Source of the DNA: Crambe crambe | Lineage: Eukaryota; Porifera; Demospongiae; Poecilosclerida; Crambeidae | Direction of reading: 5' to 3' | DNA: 64,000 bases | Assembly (NCBI GenBank): GCA_963924555.1 | Contig: OZ004598.1 | Coordinates: forward strand, 3,744,501 to 3,808,500 | Shown here: positions 55,060 to 64,000 of the stretch, one piece after another | Layout of the letters: each line of letters begins with the position of its first letter | Numbering within the stretch: the first letter of the stretch is position 1 | Notes under the pieces: model-generated | Told to the model about the DNA's origin: nothing | Databases searched by the model: none | Seen by the model: only the letters and a program-made list of their open reading frames with translations | Program-made: the position numbers and the translations under genes

Positions 55060-56526
55060 ATGGATCTGCCTGAGGTTAAATTTACAAAGATCTTCATCAA
55101 CAATGAGTGGCATGAATCCGTGAGTGGAAAAACCTTCCCCACCATCAATCCTGCTACTGGTGACAAGATCTGTGACGTGCAAGAAGGAGACAAGGCTGAT
55201 GTGGACAAGGCAGTCAAAGCTGCATGTGAAGCCTTCAAGTTGGGTAGCCCATGGCGCACAATGGATGCCTCTCAGCGAGGCCAGCTTCTCTACAAGCTTG
55301 CAGATCTCATCGAAAGAGACCAAGAATACCTTGCACTTCTGGAAACTTTGGACAACGGGAAACCCCTTTCCGAATCTCGTGGTGATGTGGAGGGTGTACT
55401 GGGCACTTATCGATATTTTGCAGGATGGACTGACAAAATTCAAGGGCAGACAATATCAATCGATGGTTCTTTTTCCTGTTTCACTCGTCTTGAACCTGTT
55501 GGTGTGTGTGGGCAAATTATACCCTGGAATTATCCACTCTCAATGCAGGCATGGAAATTAGGGCCTGCTCTCAGTGCAGGAAACACCGTGGTCATGAAAT
55601 TGGCTGAGCAGACCCCCCTTACTGGTCTCTACATTGCATCTCTCATTGCTGAAGCTGGATTCCCTCCAGGCGTAGTCAACATCATCCCAGGATATGGCCC
55701 AACAGCTGGAGCTGCAATATGTTCCCATCATGACGTCGATTGTGTAGCCTTCACAGGGTCTACTGAAGTGGGTCGGTTGATCCTTAAGGCTGCAGGTGCA
55801 AGTAATCTCAAACGTGTGGTCCTGGAATTAGGTGGGAAAAGCCCAGTTATTATCTTCGAGGATGCTGATTTAGAGGAAGCTGTTAAAGAATGCCATTGGG
55901 GTGTCTTCGGTAATCAAGGACAGTGCTGCTGTGCTTGTTCGAGGTGTTACGTTGAAGAGACCATCTATGATGAATTCATTAAGAAGAATCTGGAAATGTT
56001 ACGTGGTCGTAAAATATGCGATCCCTTTAGTGCCGAATGTGAACAAGGCCCTCAAATTGACCAAGAGCAATTTAACCGTGTCATGTCGTACATTGACAGT
56101 GGAACAAAGCAAGGAGCAAAGCTGGAGTGTGGCGGCAAAAGGCACGGAAATAAAGGTTTCTTCATCGAGCCGACTATTTTCAGTGATGTCCAAGATGACA
56201 TGAAGATTGCTAGGGAGGAGATATTTGGACCGGTGATGCAGATATTTAAATTTAAGACCGTGGAGGAGGTGATCGAAAGAGCGAATGACACAGATTATGG
56301 TCTAGCAGCTGGCATTTTCACAAGGGACATGAATAAAGCATTAACAGTTTCACAAGCTTTGAGGGCTGGGAATGTGTGGGTGAATTGCTATGACGTTGGT
56401 GGGTCACAGGCACCCTTCGGAGGATTCAAGAATTCTGGTTTTGGACGGGAGTTAGGTGGTTATGGTCTCCAGCAATACTCTGAAGTTAAAACTGTTACGA
56501 TCAAAATGCCACAGAAAAACTCTTAG
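55060..56526 (+). CDS. Aldehyde dehydrogenase, ALDH1/2 family, intronless, 488 aa
   Basis: A single uninterrupted frame starts at ATG 55060. It would be an NAD(P)-dependent cytosolic-type enzyme oxidising aldehydes (retinal or aliphatic) to acids; no mitochondrial presequence is visible. The family landmarks are present: PWNYPL, catalytic Glu in LELGGKSP, catalytic Cys in [16 protein letters not shown] and the C-terminal [19 protein letters not shown]. It deviates where the family is normally strict: MKLAEQTP for LKPAEQTP and CCCACSR for CCCAGSR, so kinetics may differ. The paralogue at 60574-62382 has an intron at residue 31 that is absent here, suggesting a retrocopy or intron loss. About 180 bp at 55141-55320 is nearly identical to that paralogue while the rest is much more diverged. 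Confidence 0.9.
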   Translation: MDLPEVKFTKIFINNEWHESVSGKTFPTINPATGDKICDVQEGDKADVDKAVKAACEAFKLGSPWRTMDASQRGQLLYKLADLIERDQEYLALLETLDNGKPLSESRGDVEGVLGTYRYFAGWTDKIQGQTISIDGSFSCFTRLEPVGVCGQIIPWNYPLSMQAWKLGPALSAGNTVVMKLAEQTPLTGLYIASLIAEAGFPPGVVNIIPGYGPTAGAAICSHHDVDCVAFTGSTEVGRLILKAAGASNLKRVVLELGGKSPVIIFEDADLEEAVKECHWGVFGNQGQCCCACSRCYVEETIYDEFIKKNLEMLRGRKICDPFSAECEQGPQIDQEQFNRVMSYIDSGTKQGAKLECGGKRHGNKGFFIEPTIFSDVQDDMKIAREEIFGPVMQIFKFKTVEEVIERANDTDYGLAAGIFTRDMNKALTVSQALRAGNVWVNCYDVGGSQAPFGGFKNSGFGRELGGYGLQQYSEVKTVTIKMPQKNS

Positions 56527-56637
56527 TGGCTATTAACTGTACACTAGCTACAAGCAAATTAGACAAAAATGCCGCAGAAATTTTTTTGTAGAATTAATGA
56601 ATCAGCATGAATGAACAAAGATAATATTAATATCTGG

Positions 56638-58413
56638 CTAACTATACACATTATTGCTCAGCATACTTTCGTGGTTTGTCTCTCCTTTTCTGTATTTGTA
56701 CTTTCTTGCTACCCACACAAATACTATAAAACCAATCACACCCATAACTATATTCATGATATAATATAAGAAACCACAAGTGGGAAGGGATGAGATCTGA
56801 ACTTGAACCAGTGGCGTGAGGGCAGCTCCGATCACTTGAAAAAAGCCTCTGATGGCATAAAGCAATCCAACGAACAACCCTTTCATGGAATGAGGGGTTT
56901 GGGTGCAAATGAACTCCATGGAAGAAATGTGGATTAGCAGGTGTGATAGAGCTGATAGTATATTCTGTAGAACAATTGGTAACGTGTATACAACTTCAGG
57001 TAGCAAAGAGGTTGAAGTGTTTGATGGTGCCGAATCATTTGAACACAGCAAGTTTCCAAATTGATAATGTGCTACTGTGTCCATGGAGAATGAGAGGAGC
57101 AGAGAAAGCAGCATTAGAAAAATGCCGATTCCCATTCTCTTCAGAATTCCAGGAACATAATGAAGTATCAAAGGACGAAGAATGATCACATAGAGTGGAA
57201 GTATGGCTGCTATTAGCAGATATGGCAGTGTGCCTTTGATGAGTAGGAGTTCTTCTACCTGAGTTATGTTATATTCTGTTACATAGTTTATCCTACCATC
57301 AGGTTGAGAAAAAAGTGGAAGAGCAGAACGAACGGCAACTGACAGAAAAAATGCTACACCAAAGCTGAGCATTACCTTTATTATACCATAGAAGGCCTTG
57401 ACATTTTCTACTTGATCCATTGTAAATGGTCCTCCATATTTATCTTTACTGAGGCCCAGTCTTGAAGAAAACTCACTGTCATAGTAGGTGAAAGAACTGC
57501 GATGGATTGGAATCTTATGTTGGTAGGCAAACTTAGATACCATACACATGAGTTTATAAGGATTAATTCTTCCCGGTTCAATTAGAAACCACTTTTTCTT
57601 CTGGCGAGCAATACACAAAGAGGTTAGCAGAAGAACTGCTAGAAGTAGAGGTACGAAGGTTACCACAGCTAAGCCGATATTAGAGATAGCTGAATAAGAT
57701 TCATAAGGAAATGCTATAAAATCCCAAGCAACTTGAGTGATGGCTAAATTGATATTATAAACCCACACATACCAATGTATGAAGAGAGAATGATCTTCTA
57801 CTGGTGAGTTAAGCAGTTGTTCTAGTCCAAACTGGAGGACATTAGCAGTAAATCCAATATAGCCTATCAATAAGAAAATTGCGAATAGGGAGAATAAACC
57901 AAAACCTATCTGAAATAATAGAAACAGATCATTGCCACCTGTGTCCTGGTGTATTGCATGATACATATAGGGTGTTATAAGTCCCAAAGCAATCATGATA
58001 GGAACCACTGCTATTAGCAATATGTACAAGCTTGCCAGGATAGTCTTGTAGCGACCAAACTTGACATCTGCCAGGAATGCAGATAAAGGGAAAAAGAGAA
58101 AGATTACACCAGTGCTACCTTCACTGATTAGTAGGCTGTAATCATAGTGAACGAGTAGGCATAGGTAAAATAATACATTATTGGCTACTCCATGAGCCAG
58201 CAAAATAATGAAGCTCCATAAGAGAAGGAGTAAGGCTGCCTTTGAATTAATACACTTTCGGGTGTAACGGCATCTTAATGCAACTGCTGAGAAGCAGGAT
58301 GTGCCTGATATATTTACTCTCTTTCTCACCAGCAGTGGCAAATTTTCATTGCTTTCGGTATCCGGTGAATCAACCCGCTGTCCACCTCTAGAATTAATCG
58401 TTGGCTGATCCAT
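56638..58413 (-). CDS. POT/SLC15-like membrane transporter, 591 aa, single exon
   Basis: ATG at 58413. About 12 hydrophobic segments can be counted, beginning near residue 60 (AALLLLLWSFIILLAHGVAN). Signs of the proton-coupled oligopeptide transporter family are the loop motif AFLADVKFGRYKTI (equivalent to the family's ADxxxGRyxTI), the long central loop, and EFICTQTPHSMKGLFVGLLYA, which matches the second POT signature region. The first helix lacks the usual ExxER proton-coupling motif: the corresponding place reads LAHGV. It is probably a plasma-membrane or lysosomal transporter of small peptides or related solutes, but the substrate cannot be told. It is a tandem paralogue of 58642-60468. 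A TGCGCATGCT site lies about 105 bp upstream. Confidence 0.75.
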   Translation of the reverse strand: MDQPTINSRGGQRVDSPDTESNENLPLLVRKRVNISGTSCFSAVALRCRYTRKCINSKAALLLLLWSFIILLAHGVANNVLFYLCLLVHYDYSLLISEGSTGVIFLFFPLSAFLADVKFGRYKTILASLYILLIAVVPIMIALGLITPYMYHAIHQDTGGNDLFLLFQIGFGLFSLFAIFLLIGYIGFTANVLQFGLEQLLNSPVEDHSLFIHWYVWVYNINLAITQVAWDFIAFPYESYSAISNIGLAVVTFVPLLLAVLLLTSLCIARQKKKWFLIEPGRINPYKLMCMVSKFAYQHKIPIHRSSFTYYDSEFSSRLGLSKDKYGGPFTMDQVENVKAFYGIIKVMLSFGVAFFLSVAVRSALPLFSQPDGRINYVTEYNITQVEELLLIKGTLPYLLIAAILPLYVIILRPLILHYVPGILKRMGIGIFLMLLSLLLSFSMDTVAHYQFGNLLCSNDSAPSNTSTSLLPEVVYTLPIVLQNILSALSHLLIHISSMEFICTQTPHSMKGLFVGLLYAIRGFFQVIGAALTPLVQVQISSLPTCGFLYYIMNIVMGVIGFIVFVWVARKYKYRKGETNHESMLSNNVYS

Positions 58414-58515
58414 AGAACATGTAGACCAACTCTCTTGTGTAGATCTATAGACTACTGACTAACAGAACTCTCCACGTCACCACTTTAATAAAAAAGGGGC
58501 GTAGCTCAAATCTTT

Positions 58516-58525
58516 TGCGCATGCT
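58516..58525. promoter_or_regulatory. NRF1-like half-site upstream of the first POT-like gene
   Basis: TGCGCATGCT lies about 100 bp upstream of the ATG at 58413. Similar sites precede the other transporter, both ALDH genes and the second ankyrin gene. Confidence 0.3.
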
Positions 58526-58641
58526 CAGAGAAAATTAAGTGAATTGACAACAATGCTTTCTTTTTCTTGCATCCTTTCAAAGAAAATAGTATTACAAGCT
58601 AACTCAAGGAGTTTAGCAGAGTTAAAATAGGAGACAGTTCT

Positions 58642-60468
58642 TCATTTCCACTCGTCACAGTCGTAATGTAGCACTGTATATTCCTTTTTAAGCACCGGCT
58701 GACTGTCTGTGAAATCAACCAAAGTTTTTGAATAGTACTCTTCAGCATACTGACGCTCCTTACACGGCTCATCTCTCTCTCTGTACTTGTACTTCCTTGC
58801 AATGCACACATAAATAAGGAGGGTAGTAAAACTCAGTACCACATTCAGAAGATAATAAACACATCCGGCTATAGGAAAATCATAGTTCAACTTATGAGTC
58901 AAGACTTCGAACACTTGCAAAAGAACTGTTCCCACAAATGAAGAGAGTCCTCTGGTAGCAAAATGAAGTCCGATTAGCAAGCCTTTCATAGGGTGGGGAC
59001 TCTGAGAACAAATGAACTCGAAAATAGCAACAGTGAATAGCATTTGAGAGAGAGAGGATGCTATGCTTTGCAGAATGTAGGTGGAGACATATATATCCAT
59101 CGTTGACTGTGACGAGAGTACTGAAGCATCTAGTGAAGACGTTTCATTCCTACTTATTTCTGCACTTTTGAAATACACTGCTATATTTACAGAGAAGCAG
59201 TAGACAAATGATACTAATAATAAAAACGTGCTTATGCCCATTCTTTTCAGAGTTCCTGGAACGTAGTAAGACACAAAGGGACGGAGCAAAAATAAGTAGA
59301 GAGGAATACAAATGGCTGCTATTGAGTATATTAGAACGGGTTCAGTGACAAGAATTTTCTCTACATGTGTGAAGTTTGCGATGATGACTGTAGCATCGAA
59401 TGGAGGAAGAGTGCTGTTCGTAACCATGAAAAAGAAGTACAAATACACTGTTCCAGAACTAAAGACAACTTTGAGTATTCCATAAAAGGCTTTAACATCT
59501 TCCACTTCTTCTGTGGTGAAGGGTCCTCCATATTTGTTCTTGCCAAGGTTTAGTCCTGAAGGGACTTCATCTTCACAGTAGGTGAAAGCACTACGACGAA
59601 CTGGAGTTCGGTGTTTGTAGGCAAATTTAGTAACTTTATAGACCAGCATGTAAGGGTTGATTCTCTTTTGCTCAATCAAGAACCACCTCTTTTTGTAGTG
59701 TGTTAAGCATAAGGAGAAAAGAAGAAGTGCAGTGACTAGCAAAGGCATCAAAAATTGTACAGTCAATCCAATGTAAATAGGTTCCAATTTCATTAGTTCT
59801 AAAAAGAGAGAATCGATAAATGACTTGACATAATATACCCAAATCATCCAGTGAATAAAGAGCGATTGATCTTCTACCGGTGAGTCATGGAGTTGATCTA
59901 TGCCAAATTGTATGGCATTAGCAATGAATCCAGTATAGCCAAAAGAAAAGATAATTCCCAAAAGAAGACTCAAGATTAGGCCAATCCAGAATAAGACCCG
60001 TACAACTGTAATGCTGGTGTCGTGGTAACAAGCGCTATCATCACCACTGACCAGAAAACAATACACATGTGGTATTGCAAGCCCTTCTATGATCGTTATC
60101 ATAATCAATGATAATATGAGTAGATATGTACTTGTGACCATGGTTTTGAAGCGACTAAATTTTGTGTCAGCCAAGAATCCAGCCAAAGGACAGAAGATGA
60201 GAACAGTCGCGTTGATGATGTTCGTAGTTAACATATTATCAATGTTAATTCCAAAAACTTGCATCATATATAGTACGTTGGCTATAAAAACATCGGATGC
60301 GAAGGTGGAGAAGATCCAGAGCAAAACGAGTAGAGCTGCTTTTGAACTGATACATTTGCGAGTTTTACGATACCTTCTTGCTAATAATGAAGAGTAGGAC
60401 GATTTTTTCTCCAGGAGGTGTCGGTTTTCATCGCTCTCGACAAATTGACCACTAACTGAGCTTGCCAT
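58642..60468 (-). CDS. POT/SLC15-like membrane transporter, 608 aa, single exon
   Basis: ATG at 60468. It has the same architecture as its neighbour: a soluble N-terminus of about 45 residues, then a first helix region (AALLVLLWIFSTFASDVFIA) again without ExxER, the loop GFLADTKFSRFKTM, a central loop with SPVEDQSLFIHW (shared word for word in part with the neighbour), and FICSQSPHPMKGLLIGLHFA as the second POT signature region. The C-terminal tail is longer and Tyr/Glu-rich (EEYYSKTL, KEYTVLHY), with YxxL-like sorting possibilities. The two genes were clearly born by tandem duplication, with considerable divergence since. It shares a promoter gap of only 105 bp with the second ALDH gene. Confidence 0.75.
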   Translation of the reverse strand: MASSVSGQFVESDENRHLLEKKSSYSSLLARRYRKTRKCISSKAALLVLLWIFSTFASDVFIANVLYMMQVFGINIDNMLTTNIINATVLIFCPLAGFLADTKFSRFKTMVTSTYLLILSLIMITIIEGLAIPHVYCFLVSGDDSACYHDTSITVVRVLFWIGLILSLLLGIIFSFGYTGFIANAIQFGIDQLHDSPVEDQSLFIHWMIWVYYVKSFIDSLFLELMKLEPIYIGLTVQFLMPLLVTALLLFSLCLTHYKKRWFLIEQKRINPYMLVYKVTKFAYKHRTPVRRSAFTYCEDEVPSGLNLGKNKYGGPFTTEEVEDVKAFYGILKVVFSSGTVYLYFFFMVTNSTLPPFDATVIIANFTHVEKILVTEPVLIYSIAAICIPLYLFLLRPFVSYYVPGTLKRMGISTFLLLVSFVYCFSVNIAVYFKSAEISRNETSSLDASVLSSQSTMDIYVSTYILQSIASSLSQMLFTVAIFEFICSQSPHPMKGLLIGLHFATRGLSSFVGTVLLQVFEVLTHKLNYDFPIAGCVYYLLNVVLSFTTLLIYVCIARKYKYRERDEPCKERQYAEEYYSKTLVDFTDSQPVLKKEYTVLHYDCDEWK

Positions 60469-60573
60469 GCTATAGCTAGCCCAGATTTATTGCGCATGCT
60501 CATAAACTAAGTGTAGCTATTTCCGGAAATTTTTCAGGGCACGTTGGAAGCTTCTCTGACAGGATTTCTAGTT
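60469..60573. promoter_or_regulatory. 105-bp bidirectional promoter (POT-like / ALDH) with NRF1- and ETS-like sites
   Basis: The region between the two divergent ATGs carries TGCGCATGCT (60491-60500) and TTCCGGAA (60521-60528, a palindromic ETS/STAT-like site). The gap is so short that the two genes probably share regulation. Consensus only. Confidence 0.45.
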
Positions 60574-62382
60574 ATGACTGAACCGGCAGCTAAGAAGTGT
60601 CGTGTTGACGATACCCCAGAAATCAAGTACACCAAAATATTTATCAATAATGAATGGCTAGATTCAGGTAAGGAATGAAATCACCAATTATGCTGACACA
60701 ACAAACAACGGATAGTATGTACTAGTATACTTTACTACTTGACCTAGGAACGTAATTAAATCACTTCGGAAATTATACTTAACTGGGCCAGAGGAAATCC
60801 CCGCCCCAATAGAGTGAGACCTCTGAACACTTGTGACCCAGTCCTTTTAAATACAGAGGTTGTCCTCTTTTTGGAGGTTATTTAGTATAGAATGCATGTA
60901 CAAGAATACTTTTAGATTTTCCTCTTTGGTTGCCTAAAATAATATATTTTATTAATGGATCACACCCTTGCAGCCAGTGGGAAGACTTTCCCTACCATCA
61001 ATCCTGCTACTGGTGACAAGATCTGTGACGTGCAAGAAGGAGACAAGGCTGATGTGGACAAGGCAGTCAAAGCTGCATGTGAAGCCTTCAAGCTGGGCAG
61101 CCCCTGGCGCACAATGGATGCCTCTCAGCGAGGCCAGCTCCTCTACAAGCTTGCAGATCTCATCGAAAGAGATCAAGAGTACCTTGCTCGTTTGGAAACC
61201 CTCGACAATGGGAAGCCTTACAAAGATTCTTATAATGTGGATCTTCCTCTTACGATCAAATGTTATCGATACTATGCTGGATGGTCAGACAAAATTCAAG
61301 GTAAGACCATCCCAGTTGATGGGAGCTACCTCTGCATGACTCGCCACGAACCAGTTGGTGTCTGTGGTCAGATCATCCCCTGGAACTTCCCACTGTTGAT
61401 GCAAGCCTGGAAGCTGGGCCCAGCTCTCTGTGCAGGCAATACCATCATCTTGAAGCCTGCGGAACAAACCCCGCTGACTGCACTCTATGTAGCAGCCCTC
61501 ACCGTTGAGGCAGGTTTTCCCCCAGGGGTTATCAACGTCGTACCTGGATATGGCCCTACGGCCGGAGGTGCACTCACTGCACATCCTAAAGTGGACAAGA
61601 TCGCCTTCACCGGTTCCACCGAAGTTGGCCAGATTGTCAAGCAAGCTGCCGGAGCTTCTAACTTGAAGCGAGTCACTTTGGAACTTGGAGGAAAGAGTCC
61701 CAACATTATCCTGCCTGATGCTGATATTGATCACGCAGTTGAAACCAGCCATTTTGCTCTCTTCTTCAACCAAGGACAGTGCTGCTGTGCTGGGTCACGT
61801 ACATTCGTTCACGAGTCCATTTATGACGAGTTTGTGAAGAAAAGTGTTGCAAGGTCAAAGAATCGGAAGGTGGCTAACCCGATGGATGACAATTGTGAAC
61901 AGGGACCACAAGTCGACCAGGAACAATTCGACAAGGTGATGGGTCTGATTGAAAGTGGGAAGAAGGAAGGTGCAAAACTTGAATGTGGTGGTAACCGAGT
62001 GGGCAATGAAGGATTCTTTATAGAGCCCACTGTCTTCACTAATGTCACGGATGATATGCGTATAGCCAAGGAGGAGATATTTGGTCCAGTCATGCAAATA
62101 CTCAAGTTCAAGACGATCGATGAAGTGATTGAACGTGCGAATAAGACCCTTTATGGCCTGGCTGCTTCTATTTTCACCACTAATTTGGATAATGCCCTTA
62201 TGTTAAGTCAGGGGATACGTGCAGGCACTATATGGATTAACTGCTATGACGTGCTTGAATCTCAGGCTCCATTTGGTGGCTTCAAAATGTCGGGAAATGG
62301 ACGGGAACTGGGAGAGTATGGCCTGCAGCAGTACTCAGAAGTCAAGACCATTACCATCAAGCTTCCCCAAAAGAACTCATAA
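60574..62382 (+). CDS. Aldehyde dehydrogenase, ALDH1/2 family, two exons, 500 aa
   Basis: Exons 60574-60667 and 60974-62382 join in phase (LDS then ASGKTFP) to 500 residues, the normal ALDH1/ALDH2 length. All key elements are canonical: [14 protein letters not shown] with the NAD-binding Lys, FTGSTEVG, catalytic Glu in LELGGKSP, catalytic Cys in [18 protein letters not shown] and the C-terminal [17 protein letters not shown]. It should oxidise small or retinoid aldehydes in the cytosol. A start at 60955 inside the intron would skip the N-terminal strand and is rejected. The intron contains a diverged MITE piece (about 60785-60890). Directly after the stop, about 27 bp of the 3' coding end is repeated in tandem (62355-62381 and 62390-62416). 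Confidence 0.9.
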
Positions 62383-62596
62383 AATTTTCCATCAAGCTTC
62401 CCCAAAAGAACTCAAACTCGATTTTTTTGTAAAAACTTCCCCATATAAGGTAAAAGGTCGTCTTACCCTAATAGTTCATTTTTAGTTAAACCTAATGTTT
62501 TAACGATCGTTACCATACGTTATAAACGCGCCCGGCCCGCCCCCCTTTTAATTGTGTATTTCACGATACTTTACCTATTCACGTGGCACTCTTAAA
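62383..62596. other. Short gap between ALDH and helicase genes
   Basis: It contains the 27-bp tandem copy of the ALDH 3' end, a run of GTTTTAACGATCGTTAC and a CGCCCGGCCCGCCCCCC GC-rich stretch about 65 bp upstream of the helicase ATG, a possible Sp1-type promoter. Nothing else is seen. Confidence 0.4.
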
Positions 62597-64000
62597 ATGA
62601 CTAACACCGTCCATAGACTGGGATATTCTTTCCTCTATTCCACCAGAAGACTCCTAACATCTGGCCCCATTTCAGTAACACCTAACGACAGTGACAATGT
62701 TCCTACGTTTAGTGAACTCTACTCCCTGCCTCAAATTGTGCTTGAAAATCTGAGCAAACATGGTTTAGTCCATCCTACTGAAATCCAGAGGAAGGTAAAT
62801 AATTAAGGTAGCACTCAGTGCAAAATAACTCCATCAAGCAGTTAATATTGCTATTTACCTCATCAGAGCCTTCAGTCACTTCTCTATCATGGCATGTCAC
62901 ACAATGGATATTGTTCAATAATCAATGCTGAGACAGGATCAGGCAAAACATTGTGTGAGTTTATTTCTTTGAGGCCACTAGCTACATACGGTAATTCTTC
63001 AGTAACTATAGATTTTTCTCCATGGAATAATTAGGTTTTCTTCTTCCTATACTGAGTCTGTTTGAAGATCTTTGGCAGAGACACAAATCCATCCCTCCTG
63101 CAAGTGCCGCCATCTTAGTCCCATCTCCTCATCTAGCTCAGCAGGTACCACCAAGCTCATAGAACCAGTTTGTTTTTTTTAAAATTTGTTTTTGTTTTTT
63201 ATTTTTGTTGTTATTTTTTGTTTTTCACAGATCACCAGATCTGTTTTTAATGGGCCCATAAACATTAGTTACTCTACAGAGATTACCACTTCTATATTAC
63301 TTACTAGCTACAATGAGGATTATAACAGTATACCATAAGTTAACATGATCCTTACTGTAGCTGCCAGTCTTAAAATTAATTCTTCTTCTTTTGCTTTGTA
63401 GACTAATGATGCCTTTCAATCCTTGGCTCCTCCACACTGGAACACTTCTATAGCAGCTTTCCACCATTCTCAGTTCTCCTTCACCAAACAGTCACACCTT
63501 CTCATAGCTACCCCAGGCAAGCTAAAGTATTACAGTTTGGACACTCTCTTTGGGAACAACAGGATTCTGTGTCTGGATGAGGCTGACAGTCTGCTGAATG
63601 GAGGGGAGTCTGTGATTACTGAGAAAATACTAAAAAAAGTGCTAGCTATTCATCGATTACAAAAAAAGAATAATTCTGGGGATTCTAAGAGGGAGGACGT
63701 GCAAAGTATATCGACTGATGCTATGAGAGAGTCCTGTTATCCAAGATCTCAGATCATATTGACAGCTGCTACTCTCTCTCTGCGTGGGTCACAGAGTGTG
63801 GGCAAGCGTTTACTCAAGCTTCTTCCTCAAAACAATGTCACTTTCTTCAAAACAGAGACAACTCATAGGACACTGCCAAATGTCGATGTGAAGTTCATTC
63901 AGTGCAACGACATCCAGAACAAGTTTGTACAGCTTGAAAAAGATCTTGAGGCCCTGAAGAGCGATTCACTAAATATCTCCTCCAAAGTCTTAGTATTCGC
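62597..64000 (+). CDS. DDX28: DEAD-box RNA helicase, DDX28-like, probably mitochondrial, 3'-partial
   Basis: ATG at 62597. Exons 62597-62794, 62867-62954, 63035-63144 and 63402 to beyond the window join in phase. The N-terminus (MTNTVHRLGYSFLYSTRRLL) is basic and hydrophobic like a mitochondrial presequence. Motifs appear in order: Q motif (FSELYSLP, HPTEIQ), motif I AETGSGKT, motif Ia-like LVPSPHLAQQ, motif Ib TPGK, motif II DEAD, and a motif III equivalent reading TAAT instead of SAT. The layout and segments such as GSGKTLCFLLPIL and LPNVDVKFIQC agree with DDX28, a helicase for mitochondrial ribosome large-subunit assembly. The PSPH for PTRE change in motif Ia is unusual. The C-terminal RecA domain is outside the window. 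Identification as DDX28 rather than another DEAD protein is moderately sure. Confidence 0.7.

Noticed and set aside
63230-63275. Extra helicase exon after the acceptor at about 63230
   Set aside because: It would add a short piece that runs into a stop; the join from 63144 directly to 63402 keeps the phase and the DEAD-box motif spacing.

Overview
The window reads as an invertebrate animal genome with short introns (GT-AG, many of 50-200 bases), AT-rich intergenic DNA and very many small inverted-repeat transposons. The mix of genes (HOIL-1-type RBR ubiquitin ligase, ankyrin-ROC-COR proteins, POT-family transporters, aldehyde dehydrogenases, a mitochondrial-type DEAD-box helicase) with DDE-type DNA transposons fits a marine invertebrate. 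I suspect a demosponge of the Amphimedon kind, but this is inference from gene content and not proven by the sequence.

Layout. 1-12036 (+) holds the 3' half of a HOIL-1/RBCK1-like gene. Its IBR exon is present twice, and the catalytic cysteine of RING2 is replaced by serine. Its introns are filled with nested repeats, including a gutted Ty3/gypsy element. 12100-31900 is a transposon nest. A roughly 1-kb composite MITE family is present in several copies. One copy is split by a 1.1-kb inverted-repeat element and by a 15-kb CACTA/Plavaka-like element (16232-31370) with two genes. That 15-kb element is itself interrupted near its left end by a complete 6.1-kb Ginger1-type element (16267-22385, 4-bp target duplication CCGT). 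31911-34836 is another element with about 550-bp inverted repeats.

From 36 kb on the DNA is genic. Two tandem minus-strand ankyrin-ROC-COR genes follow (36382-39588, ending in a death-like domain; 39864-45855, spliced to a huge Ser/Thr-rich repeat tail). Next comes a complete 13-exon minus-strand HOIL-1-like gene (46265-54662) whose 1069-residue product combines a SHARPIN-like N-terminal PH/EVH1-type domain, a Gly-rich linker, a LUBAC-tethering-like helix, UBL, NZF and RBR. It is divergent to an intronless ALDH1/2-family gene (55060-56526). Two minus-strand POT-like transporters (56638-58413, 58642-60468), a second two-exon ALDH gene (60574-62382) and the 5' part of a DDX28-like helicase (from 62597, running off the window) complete the set.

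Functionally the ligase and the ankyrin-ROC-COR/death-domain proteins are both of the type used in NF-kB, cell-death and innate immune signalling. That they work together is only a hypothesis from proximity. Exon joins were made by hand from splice consensus, reading phase and comparison between paralogues. No homology search was run.
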